A DNA stretch of 64,000 bases, taken from positions 1-64,000 of the forward strand of contig JADJHP010000004.1 of NCBI GenBank assembly GCA_016707525.1, given 5' to 3'. Positions 10,540-20,006 of this stretch are shown here, piece by piece; within the stretch, counting starts at the first letter, position 1; each line of letters starts with the position of its first letter. Made by a program: the position numbers and the translations under genes. The notes under the pieces were generated by a model. That model saw nothing but the letters and a program-made list of their open reading frames with translations, ran no database searches and was not told the DNA's origin. The stretch comes from Ignavibacteriota bacterium. GTDB lineage: Bacteria > Bacteroidota > Ignavibacteria > UBA10030 > UBA6906.

Positions 10540-12847
10540 CTAGTGGACGCGCAGCAGTACTTTCGTGAGATCGCAGTCCCGGGAGGACGTGCCGACCATG
10601 ATCGCGAATTCGCCGGGCTCCACGACACGCTCTTTGCGGATGTTCGTGAAGGCCAGCTGATCGGGCCCGAGGGTGAAGGTGATGGTCCGGGACTCGCCGG
10701 AACGCAAGGCCACACGCATGAACCCTTTGAGTTCCTTCACCGGACGAGTCACGGAGCTGACCATGTCGCGGATGTACATTGCACGACCTCCACGCCGTCG
10801 CAGGAACCCGCATTCTTCACCTCCACCGTGACGGCCGTTGTCTCGCCGGCGCCGATATCGCTCTGAGCCAGGACCGGCGCACCCACGGAGAACGAAGCAT
10901 AACTCAGTCCGAATCCGAACGGAAAGAGTGCTGTCACGTCGTCGAAGATATACCCCCGGCGGGCGGAGGGCTTGTGATTGTAGAAGCACGGGAGATGGCC
11001 GGAGGAGCGCGGGAAGGAGATCGGAAGCTTGCCGGAAGGATTGCAGTCGCCGAAGAGCACGCTGGCAACCGCATGGCCCGTCTCCTGTCCCAGATACCAG
11101 CACTCGATCACGGCTCGCGCCTGCTGCTGGATATCGCCGATCACTTTCGGCCGGCCGTTGAACAGGAGGACGATCACCGGCTTCCCCGTCGCGACCACGG
11201 CGCTCACCAGATCCTGCTGCCGTCCGAACAAGCGGAGGTCGGGACGGTCGCCCAGATGGGTCTTCCCCCATCCCTCACGGGAGGTCTGTTCGTTGCCGCC
11301 GATCGCCAGGACCACCACGTCCGACTGCTTCGCGACGGTGACCGCTTCCGCGATCGCTGCGATGTCCTCTGCCGGATCGGACGGGACCACGGTGTCTTCG
11401 TTCCACGATCCACCCACCGTGATCTTGCAGCCTTCACTGTACACGACCTTCACATCCTTGCCGGCCCGTTCCCTGATCCCCTGCAGCACCGTGGTGTAGT
11501 AGCGGGGCTCTCCACTGTATCCACCCAGCAGCCTCCTGTCCGCATTCGGCCCGATCACGGCGATCGTACTGCCCGGAGGCAGGGTGAGGGGAAGGACGCG
11601 CCCTTCATTCTTCAAGAGGACCATGGTCTCCTGCGCAGCGCGCAGGGCGATGGGACGGTCGTCGTCGAGCTTCCGCTCGTGGTAGGCAGGCCTGATCTCC
11701 ACGTACGGCTCTTCAAACAGACCGAGCCGGAATTTCTGTTCGAGCAGCGGCGCAACGAGCGCATCGAGGACGATGACATCCACCACACGCTCTTTGACAA
11801 GCACGGCGAGTTCCGGATAGCAATCCGGGTCGGGCAGTTCGATATTGACCCCGGCGGCCACCGCAAGCTTCGCCGCTTCGCGCTTATCGTGTGCGAGCCA
11901 GTGTCCCGTCGATTCATCCCGGTCATGAAGCTCGGTGATGGCGAAATAATCGGAGACCACGATCCCGGAAAAGCCCCATTCGCGCCGGAGGACATCCTGG
12001 AGGAGCCAGGAACTGGCATGGGAGGGGACGCCATCGATCTCATTGTAGGAGGCCATGACGCTGAGTGCCCCGGCATGGAGGATGCAATCGCGGAAGGGTG
12101 CCAGGAACGTGTCGCGCAGTTCCCGCTCCGAGACGTTCACGGGGCCGCAGTTCGTCCCCGCTTCCGGCTGTCCATGCGCGGCAAAATGCTTGAGTGTCGC
12201 CACCACGTGTTTGCCGTCCTTGAACGTCGCGTCGCCCTGGAACCCGCGGACCGCCGCCTGCGCCATCTGTGACACGAGATGGGGATCCTCACCGAAGGTC
12301 TCTTCCACGCGGCCCCACCGCGGATCGCGCGCCACGTCGGCGACGGGCGTGAGTGCATGTTGTGCCCCACGGCTCCGGGTGTCTTCCGCAATGGCCGTGT
12401 AGACTTCTTCGACGAGAGCGGGATCGAAGGTTGATGCCAGGCCGATCGGTTGCGGGTAGCTTGTCGCATCAAAGGCAGCAAGGCCGTGGAGACATTCCTC
12501 GTGGAAGATCACCGGGATGCCGAGCCGTGTTTCTTCAACGAAGTATTTCTGGATGGCGTTCGCCAGGACAGCCATATCGGCGGGACGAAGCCCCGGGCGC
12601 GCATCGCTGAGCCGCGCCACCTGCCCGATGCCGTGCGGCAAGTGCGTCCGGAGACGGGCAATGTCCAGGTCCCGTTCTCGCCCAGCATCACGGCCGTGCG
12701 CTGGCGCCACACGCCGGTCATCTGCGCGATCTTCTCATCCAGCGTCATGCGACTCAGGAGATCGGCAACACGCTCCGCCACGGGAGGCGGGATTCCTGTA
12801 CGGAACGTTCGTGCCGGGCCGCTCTCCGACGGAGGACGGGGTCGCAT
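10540..12847 (-). CDS. GH3 glycosidase, probable beta-xylosidase/beta-glucosidase (frameshifted)
   Basis: About 768 aa. 'VADLLSRMTLDEKIAQM' opens the GH3 barrel. 'IFHEECLHGLAA', 'RDPRWGRVEETFGEDPHLV' and 'LKHFAAHG' bind substrate, and 'GIVVSDYFAI' carries the nucleophile Asp. The C-terminal alpha/beta sandwich ('TIAVIGPNADRRLLGGYSG') and fibronectin-III-like end are present. Frame changes fall near 12800, 12650 and 10770. The upstream ATG at 12869 may be the true start, because a YRNP segment typical of GH3 N-termini lies in that frame. No convincing signal peptide is seen, so the enzyme may be cytoplasmic and cleave imported oligosaccharides. It begins 11-33 bp after xylA, in the same operon. 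Xylosidase is favoured by context; GH3 specificity cannot be read from sequence alone. Confidence 0.85.
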
Positions 12848-12880
12848 CGCTTCGTGTCTGCGGGGTCATGATCGGGTTTC

Positions 12881-14200
12881 TTATGCGATGTACGAATTCA
12901 GGATGTTCTCGAGCATCTCCTGACGGGCGCTCGGGGTGACAGGTGCATCATTCTGCATGATCCATGCGTCGATCGCCGTGAGATCGGACTTCCCTGCCAT
13001 CATGGAAGCGCCGATGCCGCTGCCATACGTCGCGTAGCGGTTTCGCCAGTACCGTTTCAAAGACCTTCTCTTCACGCAGCTTCTGTGCGATGAGCAATCC
13101 GCGTGCAAACGTGTCCATGCCGCCGATGTGTGCGTAGAACAGATCGGTCGGGTCGGTCGACGTGCGACGCACCTTGGCATCGAAGTTCAACCCGCCGGTG
13201 CCGAGGCCGTCCTGACCGAGGATCACCATCATCGCCAGTGTGGCACTGGAGATGTCGGTCGGGAACTGGTCCGTGTCCCATCCCAGCAACAGGTCGCCGC
13301 GATTCGCATCGACGCTGCCAAGTTTCCCGCCGCAGAGGCAACGGCAAGTTCGTGTTCAAAGGTATGGCCCGCGAGTGTCGCGTGATTCGCCTCGATGTTC
13401 AGCTTGAAGTGGTCATAGAGGTCGTACTGCTTCAGGAAATACAGCGTCGCGGCAGCGGTGGAATCGTACTGATGCTTCATCGGTTCGGCCGGCTTCGGCT
13501 CGATGAGAAACTGCCCGGTAAACCCGATCTTCTTCTTGTAGTCGACGACCATGTGGAGGAAGCGCGCCATCTGGTCCTGTTCGTGCTTCAGATCGGTATT
13601 CAGGAGCGACTCGTACCCTTCCCGGCCGCCCCAGAACACGTAGTTTTCACCGCCGAGGGCCTTCGTCGCATCGAGCGCATGCTTCACCTGGGCCGCGGCG
13701 AGGGCCATGACGTGCGCATTCGGACTTGTTGCCGCGCCCTGCGCGTACACCGGGTCACTGAACAGGTTCGCGGTACCCCAGAGCAACTTGATGCCGGTGC
13801 TCTTCTGGAGTCCGCCTGCGAGGTCCACGATCGCTTCGAGCTGCTTGCAGGTCTTCGCGAACGACCCGGCCGCAGGTGCGATGTCACGGTCGTGGAAACA
13901 GTAGAAGTCCACCCCGAGCTTCTGCATGAACTCGAACGCCGCTTCCATGGTCTGCCGTGCCTGATCCATGGGGTCGGCCGCCTTCGTCCACGGGCGTGCT
14001 ACACTTGCGCTGCCGAACATATCGGCACCCGTGCCCATCATGGTATGCCAGTACGCAACCGAGAAGCGCAGGTGCTCCGCCATGGTCTTGCCGCCGACCT
14101 TGCGGTTCCGGTCGTAGTACTTGAACGCAAGGGGATTCTTCGACTCTTTGCCCTCAAAGGGGATGGGCCCTGTGACCTCGGGGAAGAAGGTGTTCGTCAT
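12881..14200 (-). CDS. xylA: Xylose isomerase
   Basis: Converts D-xylose to D-xylulose in the cytoplasm, the entry to the pentose phosphate pathway. About 439 aa, the usual length of group-II XylA. Signature motifs: 'FCFHDRDIAPA' around the catalytic His, 'VFWGGREGYESLLNTD', 'IEPKPAEPMKHQYD' (metal ligands), 'NIEANHATLAGHTFEHE' and 'LLGWDTDQFPTD'. Two single-base frame changes near 13320 and 13040 break the reading frame without removing any motif. First gene after the promoter at 14324-14352. No xylulokinase is in the window. Confidence 0.93.
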
Positions 14201-14310
14201 TGTGTGCTCCGTGCCTTCGTGGTCGAAGGCGTTACGACTGATGAGATCGGATGAAGGAAGACCTGGAGAGCTGCGGGAAACGGAAAACGTGCATATCAGT
14301 TCAGCGTCAC

Positions 14311-14324
14311 TTGTACCGGTTCAA
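14311..14324. promoter_or_regulatory. LacI-type palindromic operator at the xylA promoter
   Basis: TTGTACCGGTTCAA is palindromic except for one base pair (TTGnACCGGTnCAA) and has the central CG step typical of LacI-family operators. It lies immediately downstream of the -10 hexamer, covering the expected transcription start, so binding would repress. No LacI-family gene is in the window. Confidence 0.5.
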
Positions 14325-14352
14325 TTTTAACAAACAAATTCTGACTTGTCAA
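14324..14352 (-). promoter_or_regulatory. Sigma-70-type promoter of the xylan locus
   Basis: On the minus strand TTGACA (14347-14352) is followed after exactly 17 bp by TAAAAT (14324-14329), 124 bp upstream of the xylA start. The surrounding DNA is AT-rich in an otherwise GC-rich window. The rest of the 14201-14434 gap shows nothing else that I can name. Confidence 0.7.
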
Positions 14353-14434
14353 GTGAAAAAACGCATTTCGCTAAGATATATTCATTCCTCCGCGGTCGGG
14401 GTATGCCGGGGGTGGCGATACAAGCTCTATGCCA

Positions 14435-17247
14435 TCAAAGGATCTTCAGGGAAACCATGAGTTCCCGCGTGGAGCGCTGATCCTGGATCGCGGCAACGGC
14501 ATACCCCACCGAGAGCATGGATTCCAGGCGCCAGAAGAGCACCAGCCTCAGATCCACCTGGCCACCCAGGTTATACACCATCGTCCTGCTGGGCCTGTGA
14601 TCTGGATCGGCCACCGCCGCAGAGGAAAAGAGCGCAAGCCGCGCCCACGTGCAGAATACCGGTGCTCGTCCTGATGATCCACCCAGTTATTCCCGAACCC
14701 TCCAAGGAAGAAACTTGCGAACGGTTCGCCGCGTGTGCCGATCGCCTGTCCGGCGGAGGCACGGAGCCAGATCGAGGAATGATCAAGGGGCAGCAAAAAG
14801 CCGTACGCTCCTTCAAGCGAGAAGCGGGGATACAATGACGAGCGGACATAGTTGGAGAAGATGTTCACCGACGCACTGACACCCTGCTCGTACTCCACGG
14901 CACCCAGTGACCGGCGGAGGTTGTGGTAGTCGAGACCCCCGCGCAGACTGAGCAGGCGGTCGTAGGATGCCGATACGTTCTGATACTCCGGCACATGATC
15001 CAATCCGCCGAAAGCCGACGCTGTGATGGTGTAGTCGAGCATGCGGGGACGATCGATGATCAGGCTCCCCGCATATCCGACGCTGATGCCGTACCCCTTC
15101 CGGCTCGTCTTCGTCGGCCCGAACAGATCATAGAAATCCGCCCGGTTGTACGAGAGCTTCACCTTCCACGGCCAGTGCCGGATGTCCACCGATGCATGAA
15201 TGCGTTCCCCCACCGGCAACGACGGTGAAGGCGTATACGATACCGTGGCTTCGATGCTCTCAAGTTGCAGCGGATCTGACAACGTCATCTTCAGACCCGC
15301 CGCGGTGTAGTCCTTGTACGCGGCAACGATCGGATAGACGGATTGCAGCCGGAGTTCGCTGAGGCCGTTGTATTCCCCACGGAAGGTGATCACCGAATCG
15401 GGATCGATCGCGCGTGGCGATCCCACCGTCCATCGGGTGACGACCGGATGCTCATCCACGATGCGTTGGCCGAGGTATGTGACGGCATTCAGGTCCTCTT
15501 TCGCGGCCACCGGGAGGACCACCGGAACAAACCCGCGTCCGGTATATTCGAATGCGATCACGGAATCCCCGGACATCGGCATCGGACGGAAGAACCCGGT
15601 CTCGGCATTCGTCAGCACCGCATGGTTCCGGTTCTCGAGATCGTACCGGATCAGGTTCGACACACCAGTATAGTACGACGAGCCGTAGAGGAATCGCCCG
15701 TCCTCTGAGAAAGTAAAATTCTGTGGAGAGGTGTTGTTCTCGAAGGCGAGGAGGGTCCGGGCGTCGCCCTTCCCGGCCATCAGCGCCGGGATGGAGAGGC
15801 TGACAAGCGACTGTGTTCCGTTGATCTCGATCAACGAACCGATGAGCGTCGTGCCGTCAGGGGATACATCGAGGTCGAAGATGTCCTTCCCGTACTCCAA
15901 TGGCAGCACAGTATACCACGACGTATACGGCGGTGGGATGCGCACGATCGTTGAAATCCCGCCGCTGTGCCGCACACCCCAGAGGACCTTGTCGTTGCGC
16001 GAGAACGCAAGATCGCCCACCCGCGCTTCCGGGATCAGCCGGCGCACATCACGTGTCCGGATATCCACCGCGTAGAGATGGCGCCAGTCGCGGCTATTGT
16101 TCGTGGTGAAGAAGAGCCTCTCCCCCTCTGCATCATGGGCGAGTGCACACACGGAATACAGTGCAGGGGTCTCCACATCACAGATCTTGCTGAGGCTCCC
16201 CGTCCGCATGTCGATGGCGGCGATGTGGGCAAGCTGTCCCGGATAGTTGATCGCGGCATAGATGGCCTGTCGTTCCGGATCGAAGAAGGCGCGGGAGAGC
16301 GAACCCAATGCGCGTGGCGAGACCCGCCGACCGCGGGTGACGGGATAGCGCCGGATCGAATCCAGGTTTGCCTGCTGGAACCTGTGCTCCCAGGCGATCC
16401 ACCGGCCCCATTCGTCCTCGAGCGACGTGCCGAACAGCGCTGCAAAGGCACTGCTGAAATCCGCCGCACTCGAGTCTGTCCGCGAGCACCATGCAAGCAC
16501 CTTCTCCGGCCCGAAGGTCAACCCGCAGTAGCTCACAAAACGGGTCCCGTACAGATAGGAGTTCGCGCCGACCTGGAAATCGACCGTGGTCCCTTCCGAC
16601 TCGAGCCCGACGATATCATAGATGAAGCTGCTGTCCCTGATCATGGTCCGGAACACCATTTCGTCCCACCCCCCGAGTGCGCGGCCTATGCCGCCGGCCA
16701 TCCACGTCTCCATGAACACCGCCAGCCCCTCGTGGTACCACCGCGGCGAGTACTTCCGCGGATTCGTCCAATAGCTGTAGAGCATCGAAAGCGGCTGGTC
16801 TGCGGCCGGGGCGACCTTGCCCCCGAACAGCCCGCGGAAGAACCGGTCACCCGCCGATGCCTTGTCCGATGCCACGATGTGCAGCAACTCGTGGTTCATC
16901 ACCCAGTTGAATCGTTCGTTGGTCGGTGCCGTATCGAAATCATACCGGTACGGCTCGATGCCGAGCCGGAGGTAATTGAATGGCACGCCTGTCGCCCCCG
17001 CATACCCGTAGTCATCGAAGTCCTCGAGCAGCACATGCACCGGTCCGTCAGGATGGTAGTTGAACAAGCGACGGTGGAAGCCCAGGGAGTTCTCGAACGT
17101 GCGCACCAGATGCGGGATCACGTACTCATGGGAGGGGTCGTAGTAGATGAGACGGAGATCGTTCGTGCGAACGGTGAGGAACTGCGCGATGGCGGGGGTG
17201 GTCACGACGAGGCAGAGGAGAGACAGCCAGGAGCGCCTGATCGACAT
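14435..17247 (-). CDS. Secreted HELLH metallopeptidase-like protein with beta-propeller and C-terminal beta-barrel
   Basis: About 935 aa with signal peptide (MSIRRSWLSLLCLVV... AIAQ); ATGs at 17256 and 17274 are also possible. Residues about 100-200 hold a gluzincin-like site: 'MNHELLHIVASDKAS' (HExxH) followed by 'WYHEGLAVFMETW', giving a third ligand. The middle (about 290-600) is a TolB/WD40-like propeller with repeats such as 'AIDMRTGSLSKI' and 'DLDVSPDGTTLIGS'. The last 270 residues alternate short amphipathic strands and resemble an outer-membrane barrel. One frame change near 14655 shifts the end; the corrected frame ends at 14435 ('RSTRELMVSLKIL'). Similar proteins are annotated as peptidase-MA-like/surface antigen. 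Function unknown; probably an outer-membrane protease or chaperone. Confidence 0.72.
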
Positions 17248-17280
17248 GGATCCCATCCGGGGTGGTGGCGACATACGAGC

Positions 17281-17304
17281 AGGGACGCCCGTGCGGGCGT
17301 CCCT
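17281..17304 (-). terminator. Hairpin after the ECF sigma/anti-sigma operon
   Basis: AGGGACGCCC (17281-17290) pairs with GGGCGTCCCT (17295-17304) across a 4-nt loop, 33 bp past the stop of the repeat-containing membrane protein. No T-run follows, so termination efficiency is uncertain. Confidence 0.5.
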
Positions 17305-17336
17305 GGGAGCTACAGTCTGGAAGAAGACCCGTCAGG

Positions 17337-18602
17337 TCAGTTCGTGCGGGCGCCTTCGAGTGCTTTCGCTGCTTCAGAAGCCCTTGCGCCTTCTGCCGCA
17401 CGTGCACCATCTTCATACGCGCCGATCACCTTTGCCGCTTCGGCAACGCGGCCGATCTCGCGAACGCCTGACTCAAGAGTACGGGCCAGTGCGGTCTTCC
17501 CTTCGGCTTTCAATCCGACGGCAATGGCGCCAAGATCGGCGACACGCTCGGCGAGCTTCATGGACTCCGCGGTCCGGCCGATCGACCTCACGGACTCGGC
17601 GTAGCGCGCGAACTCTTTCGCGGCTTCCGCCAGCCGCGCGGCTTCCGCGGTCTTACCCAGGCTCTTCATGCCTTCGGCGGCGCGTGCGACCTCGCGTGCA
17701 CCCTCAGCGAGGACGCGTGCTTCATTCGTAAGGACCGCGGCGCTGGCGCCTTCCGCGGACTTCCCGAGGGCGCGCGCGGCTTCCTGGATCTTCAGAGCTT
17801 CAGCGGTGCGGCCGAGCGAGCGGAGGCCCTCGGCGTTGCGTGCCAGTTCCTTTGCTGCCTCAGCATATTTCGCCGCTTCCGCTGCGCGGCCGAGGGAGCG
17901 GACCGCTTCCGCCTGTGCGGCGAGTTCACGTGCCTGATCGGCAAGTGCCTGCGCACCTTCCACGGACTTTCCTTCCGACTTCAATCCCTCGGCAAGGCGG
18001 GCGAGTTCGCGTGCATGCTCGCTCACGGTGGCCACGCTGCCGATCGTTGCGGCATCAGCCATGATCGGATTCTCCGATTCGCCCTGCAGCACAACATCCT
18101 GATCGGCGATCTGGGCGGCATTGTACTTCTTCACCGCGCCGATGGTGCCGGCAGAATCTTCCGGATCCACGGAAGGGTTCTTCACCGCGACCATGATCAC
18201 GAGGATCATGGCAGCGAACACGCCTGCCGTGATCAGCAGAGTGCCCCGTTTGCTTTTCGGTTGCGTCCCGTTGGATTCCATACGATCTCCTGTGAAGTAC
18301 GTGATCAGTGTGTTTTTCAATGGCAGTGGGACCAGTGTGCCGACAAGACGGTCCATGATCGTGGGGTTTGCGGCAGGGCGTGCATGAGCAGTGACCGCCC
18401 GCATGATCGCCGGCTTCAGTGCCGGCGGGGGTTCCTGGACCTGCGGTGCCACGAGCGCACGCTGAAGGGCCAGCAGGCCCCTGTACGCATCGTCGACATC
18501 CTTTCGTGAAGCGCGCAGCGCATCAAGTGCGGCATGCTCGTCAACGGAGGCCACACCATCGAGGTCTCTGTTGATCAGGTCCAGCGTCCGGTCGTCGATC
18601 AT
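17337..18602 (-). CDS. Membrane protein with 26-residue repeats, probable anti-sigma factor
   Basis: 421 aa. The start codon overlaps the sigma-factor stop (ATGA at 18599-18602), so the two are translationally coupled. Residues 1-105 are cytoplasmic and could bind sigma, but there is no HxxxCxxC zinc motif. One transmembrane helix spans 121-140 ('TLLITAGVFAAMILVIMVAV'). Residues 206-388 are seven repeats of 26 (the first 27) residues with consensus near 'GLRSLGRTAEAAKLAEAAKE' plus 'LARxAE', followed by a partial copy to the C-terminus. The array is rich in Ala, Glu, Arg and Lys and has no Cys. An anti-sigma role is inferred from position; the repeats could be a helical spacer across the periplasm or a sensing domain. 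Codon use matches its neighbours. Confidence 0.75.
   Translation of the reverse strand: MIDDRTLDLINRDLDGVASVDEHAALDALRASRKDVDDAYRGLLALQRALVAPQVQEPPPALKPAIMRAVTAHARPAANPTIMDRLVGTLVPLPLKNTLITYFTGDRMESNGTQPKSKRGTLLITAGVFAAMILVIMVAVKNPSVDPEDSAGTIGAVKKYNAAQIADQDVVLQGESENPIMADAATIGSVATVSEHARELARLAEGLKSEGKSVEGAQALADQARELAAQAEAVRSLGRAAEAAKYAEAAKELARNAEGLRSLGRTAEALKIQEAARALGKSAEGASAAVLTNEARVLAEGAREVARAAEGMKSLGKTAEAARLAEAAKEFARYAESVRSIGRTAESMKLAERVADLGAIAVGLKAEGKTALARTLESGVREIGRVAEAAKVIGAYEDGARAAEGARASEAAKALEGARTN
17340..17987 (-). repeat. 78-bp coding repeat array (26-aa units)
   Basis: Seven full units and one partial unit in tandem encode the extracytoplasmic domain of the probable anti-sigma factor. 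Units begin at residues 206, 233, 259, 285, 311, 337 and 363, with anchor residues S-L-G-(R/K)-T-A-E at the start and A-E at the end. The unit at 285 has lost the SLG anchor but keeps its length. Divergence between units is high, so the array is old rather than freshly expanded. Confidence 0.75.
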
Positions 18603-19180
18603 GGTGCCTGCACTCCGCATTTGATGAGCAGGTCCCGGAGGATCTGCCGCGCTGTAAAGAGCCGCGATTTCACTTTCTTCTCCGAGATCGCAAGGACCTC
18701 AGCGATCTCGTCATACCCAAGGTCCTCGTAATGCCTGAGGACGATCAATGCCTGATGGTCGGGTGACAACATCCTGATCGCATCCTGTATCCGCCGGGCG
18801 GTATCGGCCCGTTCCGCCTCATCCTGCGCATCGGAAACAGACGCATGATCGGTAATCCGTTCCGTCGGTTTTCGCTGGCGCAGGTGATTCAGGCTTTCGT
18901 TCACCGTGATCCGGTACAGCCAGCTGAAGAACTTGAGGCGGTGATCGTAGGTGCCGAGGTGCTCATAGACCTTGACGAAGACGATCTGGGCGACATCCTC
19001 CGCTTCATCGCTGTCCTGCACGAACCTGAGCGCCGCGTTGAAGACCACCTTCTGGTAGCGGTCGACAAGTATCCCGAACGCCCCGACGTCACCCGAGAGG
19101 ATGCGGCCGATGATCTCGCCGTCGTCATCCCCTTTCTGAATATACACGGGGTCCCGTGAAAAGTTGGTCTCAGGCGTCAT
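18599..19180 (-). CDS. ECF-type RNA polymerase sigma factor
   Basis: 193 aa from the ATG at 19180, which overlaps the end of the STAS gene by 11 bp. Region 2 is clear ('GAFGILVDRYQKVVFNAALRFV', 'DEAEDVAQIVFVKVYEHL', 'FFSWLYRITVNESLNHLR'), then a short linker, then region 4 ('LSPDHQALIVLRHYEDLGYD', 'AISEKKVKSRLFTARQILRD'). It is of RpoE-like length with no C-terminal extension. The probable anti-sigma factor follows with ATGA overlap. No target promoter set can be assigned from the window. Confidence 0.92.
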   Translation of the reverse strand: MTPETNFSRDPVYIQKGDDDGEIIGRILSGDVGAFGILVDRYQKVVFNAALRFVQDSDEAEDVAQIVFVKVYEHLGTYDHRLKFFSWLYRITVNESLNHLRQRKPTERITDHASVSDAQDEAERADTARRIQDAIRMLSPDHQALIVLRHYEDLGYDEIAEVLAISEKKVKSRLFTARQILRDLLIKCGVQAP

Positions 19181-19463
19181 CGTCGATCCGGAATACGACC
19201 TCAAGACGGGCCATGCGAAAGATGTCCCGTACGAGCTTGTTCATCCGTATCAGGACGAGTCCCTGGCCGGACTGTGCCAGCCTTTTCTGAGCTTTCAGAA
19301 GGCATCCGAGCCCGGCGCTGGAAATATACTCAAGGCCCGAGAAATCGATCCGGGTGGTGGACTGGAGCTGTCCCAGGACCGCATCGGCGCGGTCGACCTG
19401 CGCCGCATCAAAGCGTCCGGACAGGAGGACGTCCCCGTTGTCGGCTGGTGTGATCGAGAACAT
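19170..19463 (-). CDS. STAS-domain anti-sigma-factor antagonist (RsbV/SpoIIAA-like)
   Basis: 97 aa, a single STAS domain. 'IDFSGLEYISSAGLGCLLKA' contains the serine that the partner kinase would phosphorylate; unphosphorylated protein would bind the kinase. It starts 1 bp after the kinase stop (19465) and overlaps the ECF sigma gene. Family role is partner switching; which sigma factor or other target is controlled here is not shown by sequence. Confidence 0.88.
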   Translation of the reverse strand: MFSITPADNGDVLLSGRFDAAQVDRADAVLGQLQSTTRIDFSGLEYISSAGLGCLLKAQKRLAQSGQGLVLIRMNKLVRDIFRMARLEVVFRIDDDA

Positions 19464-19464
19464 G

Positions 19465-19869
19465 CTAGGGCTCCAGGGTCTTGGTTATCGTAATGGTGCT
19501 GCACCGGTCGGCGTAACTGTACTTCAGGTCGTCGACCATCTGTTGCACAAGCTGGATCCCGAGTCCCCCGATCCTGCGTTCCTGAAGCGGCGTCGAGGGG
19601 TCAACCCTCGGGGCATTGGCCGGATCGAAAGGATCCACGTTGTGATCGGTCAGCTGGATCGTCAGTCGCGGGCCGTCGATCGTCACACCGATGGTCACGT
19701 CCTCGGCAGACGCCGTCGCGTACTTCACCATATTCGTGAAGAGTTCTTCGACGACGAAGTACATGGCATACACCCCGGCCGGCGAGATCCCGGTGCCCGC
19801 GACATGCTCATCTATAAAGGCGAAGATCTCGCTGAGGGAGGAAACGGCCTTTTTGAAGTCTCGCTGCAT
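19465..19869 (-). CDS. Serine kinase/anti-sigma ATPase (RsbW-like HATPase)
   Basis: 134 aa from ATG 19869; no GTG or ATG further upstream fits the divergent promoter region. GHKL fold: N-box 'VVEELFTNMVKYA' (Glu and Asn present), G1-like 'TDHNVDPFDPANAPR', G2 'GGLGIQLVQQMVDDL'. The usual DxG of the G1 box reads DHN here, as in some stand-alone RsbW relatives. It would phosphorylate the STAS protein encoded next to it. First gene of a four-gene operon transcribed away from the sensor kinase gene. Confidence 0.85.
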   Translation of the reverse strand: MQRDFKKAVSSLSEIFAFIDEHVAGTGISPAGVYAMYFVVEELFTNMVKYATASAEDVTIGVTIDGPRLTIQLTDHNVDPFDPANAPRVDPSTPLQERRIGGLGIQLVQQMVDDLKYSYADRCSTITITKTLEP

Positions 19870-19909
19870 ATGCGAGCAATAAACGGAATAATCGGACAAA
19901 ATCAATGCA

Positions 19910-19938
19910 TTGACTATCCAAACCCCAAGTTGTATACT
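19910..19938 (+). promoter_or_regulatory. Sigma-70-type promoter of the sensor kinase gene
   Basis: TTGACT (19910-19915), 17-bp spacer, TATACT (19933-19938), 68 bp before the ATG at 20007. It lies in the 137-bp gap shared with the divergent RsbW-like gene, whose own promoter I cannot place with confidence. Confidence 0.6.
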
Positions 19939-20006
19939 CCACCCATGGGATGACGGGATGGCACGCAGGGGCGGACCCCCCACACCGCAGTACGGACACT
20001 CGATCC

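Noticed and set aside
1..14660. Pseudogene cluster
   Set aside because: Active-site motifs are intact, no nonsense codons or large deletions are seen, and all lesions are single-base shifts, so sequencing or consensus error is the simpler reading.
17340..18010. Possible CRISPR or recent satellite because of periodic DNA
   Set aside because: The period is 78 bp, in frame, diverged between units and fully coding, so it is a protein repeat.
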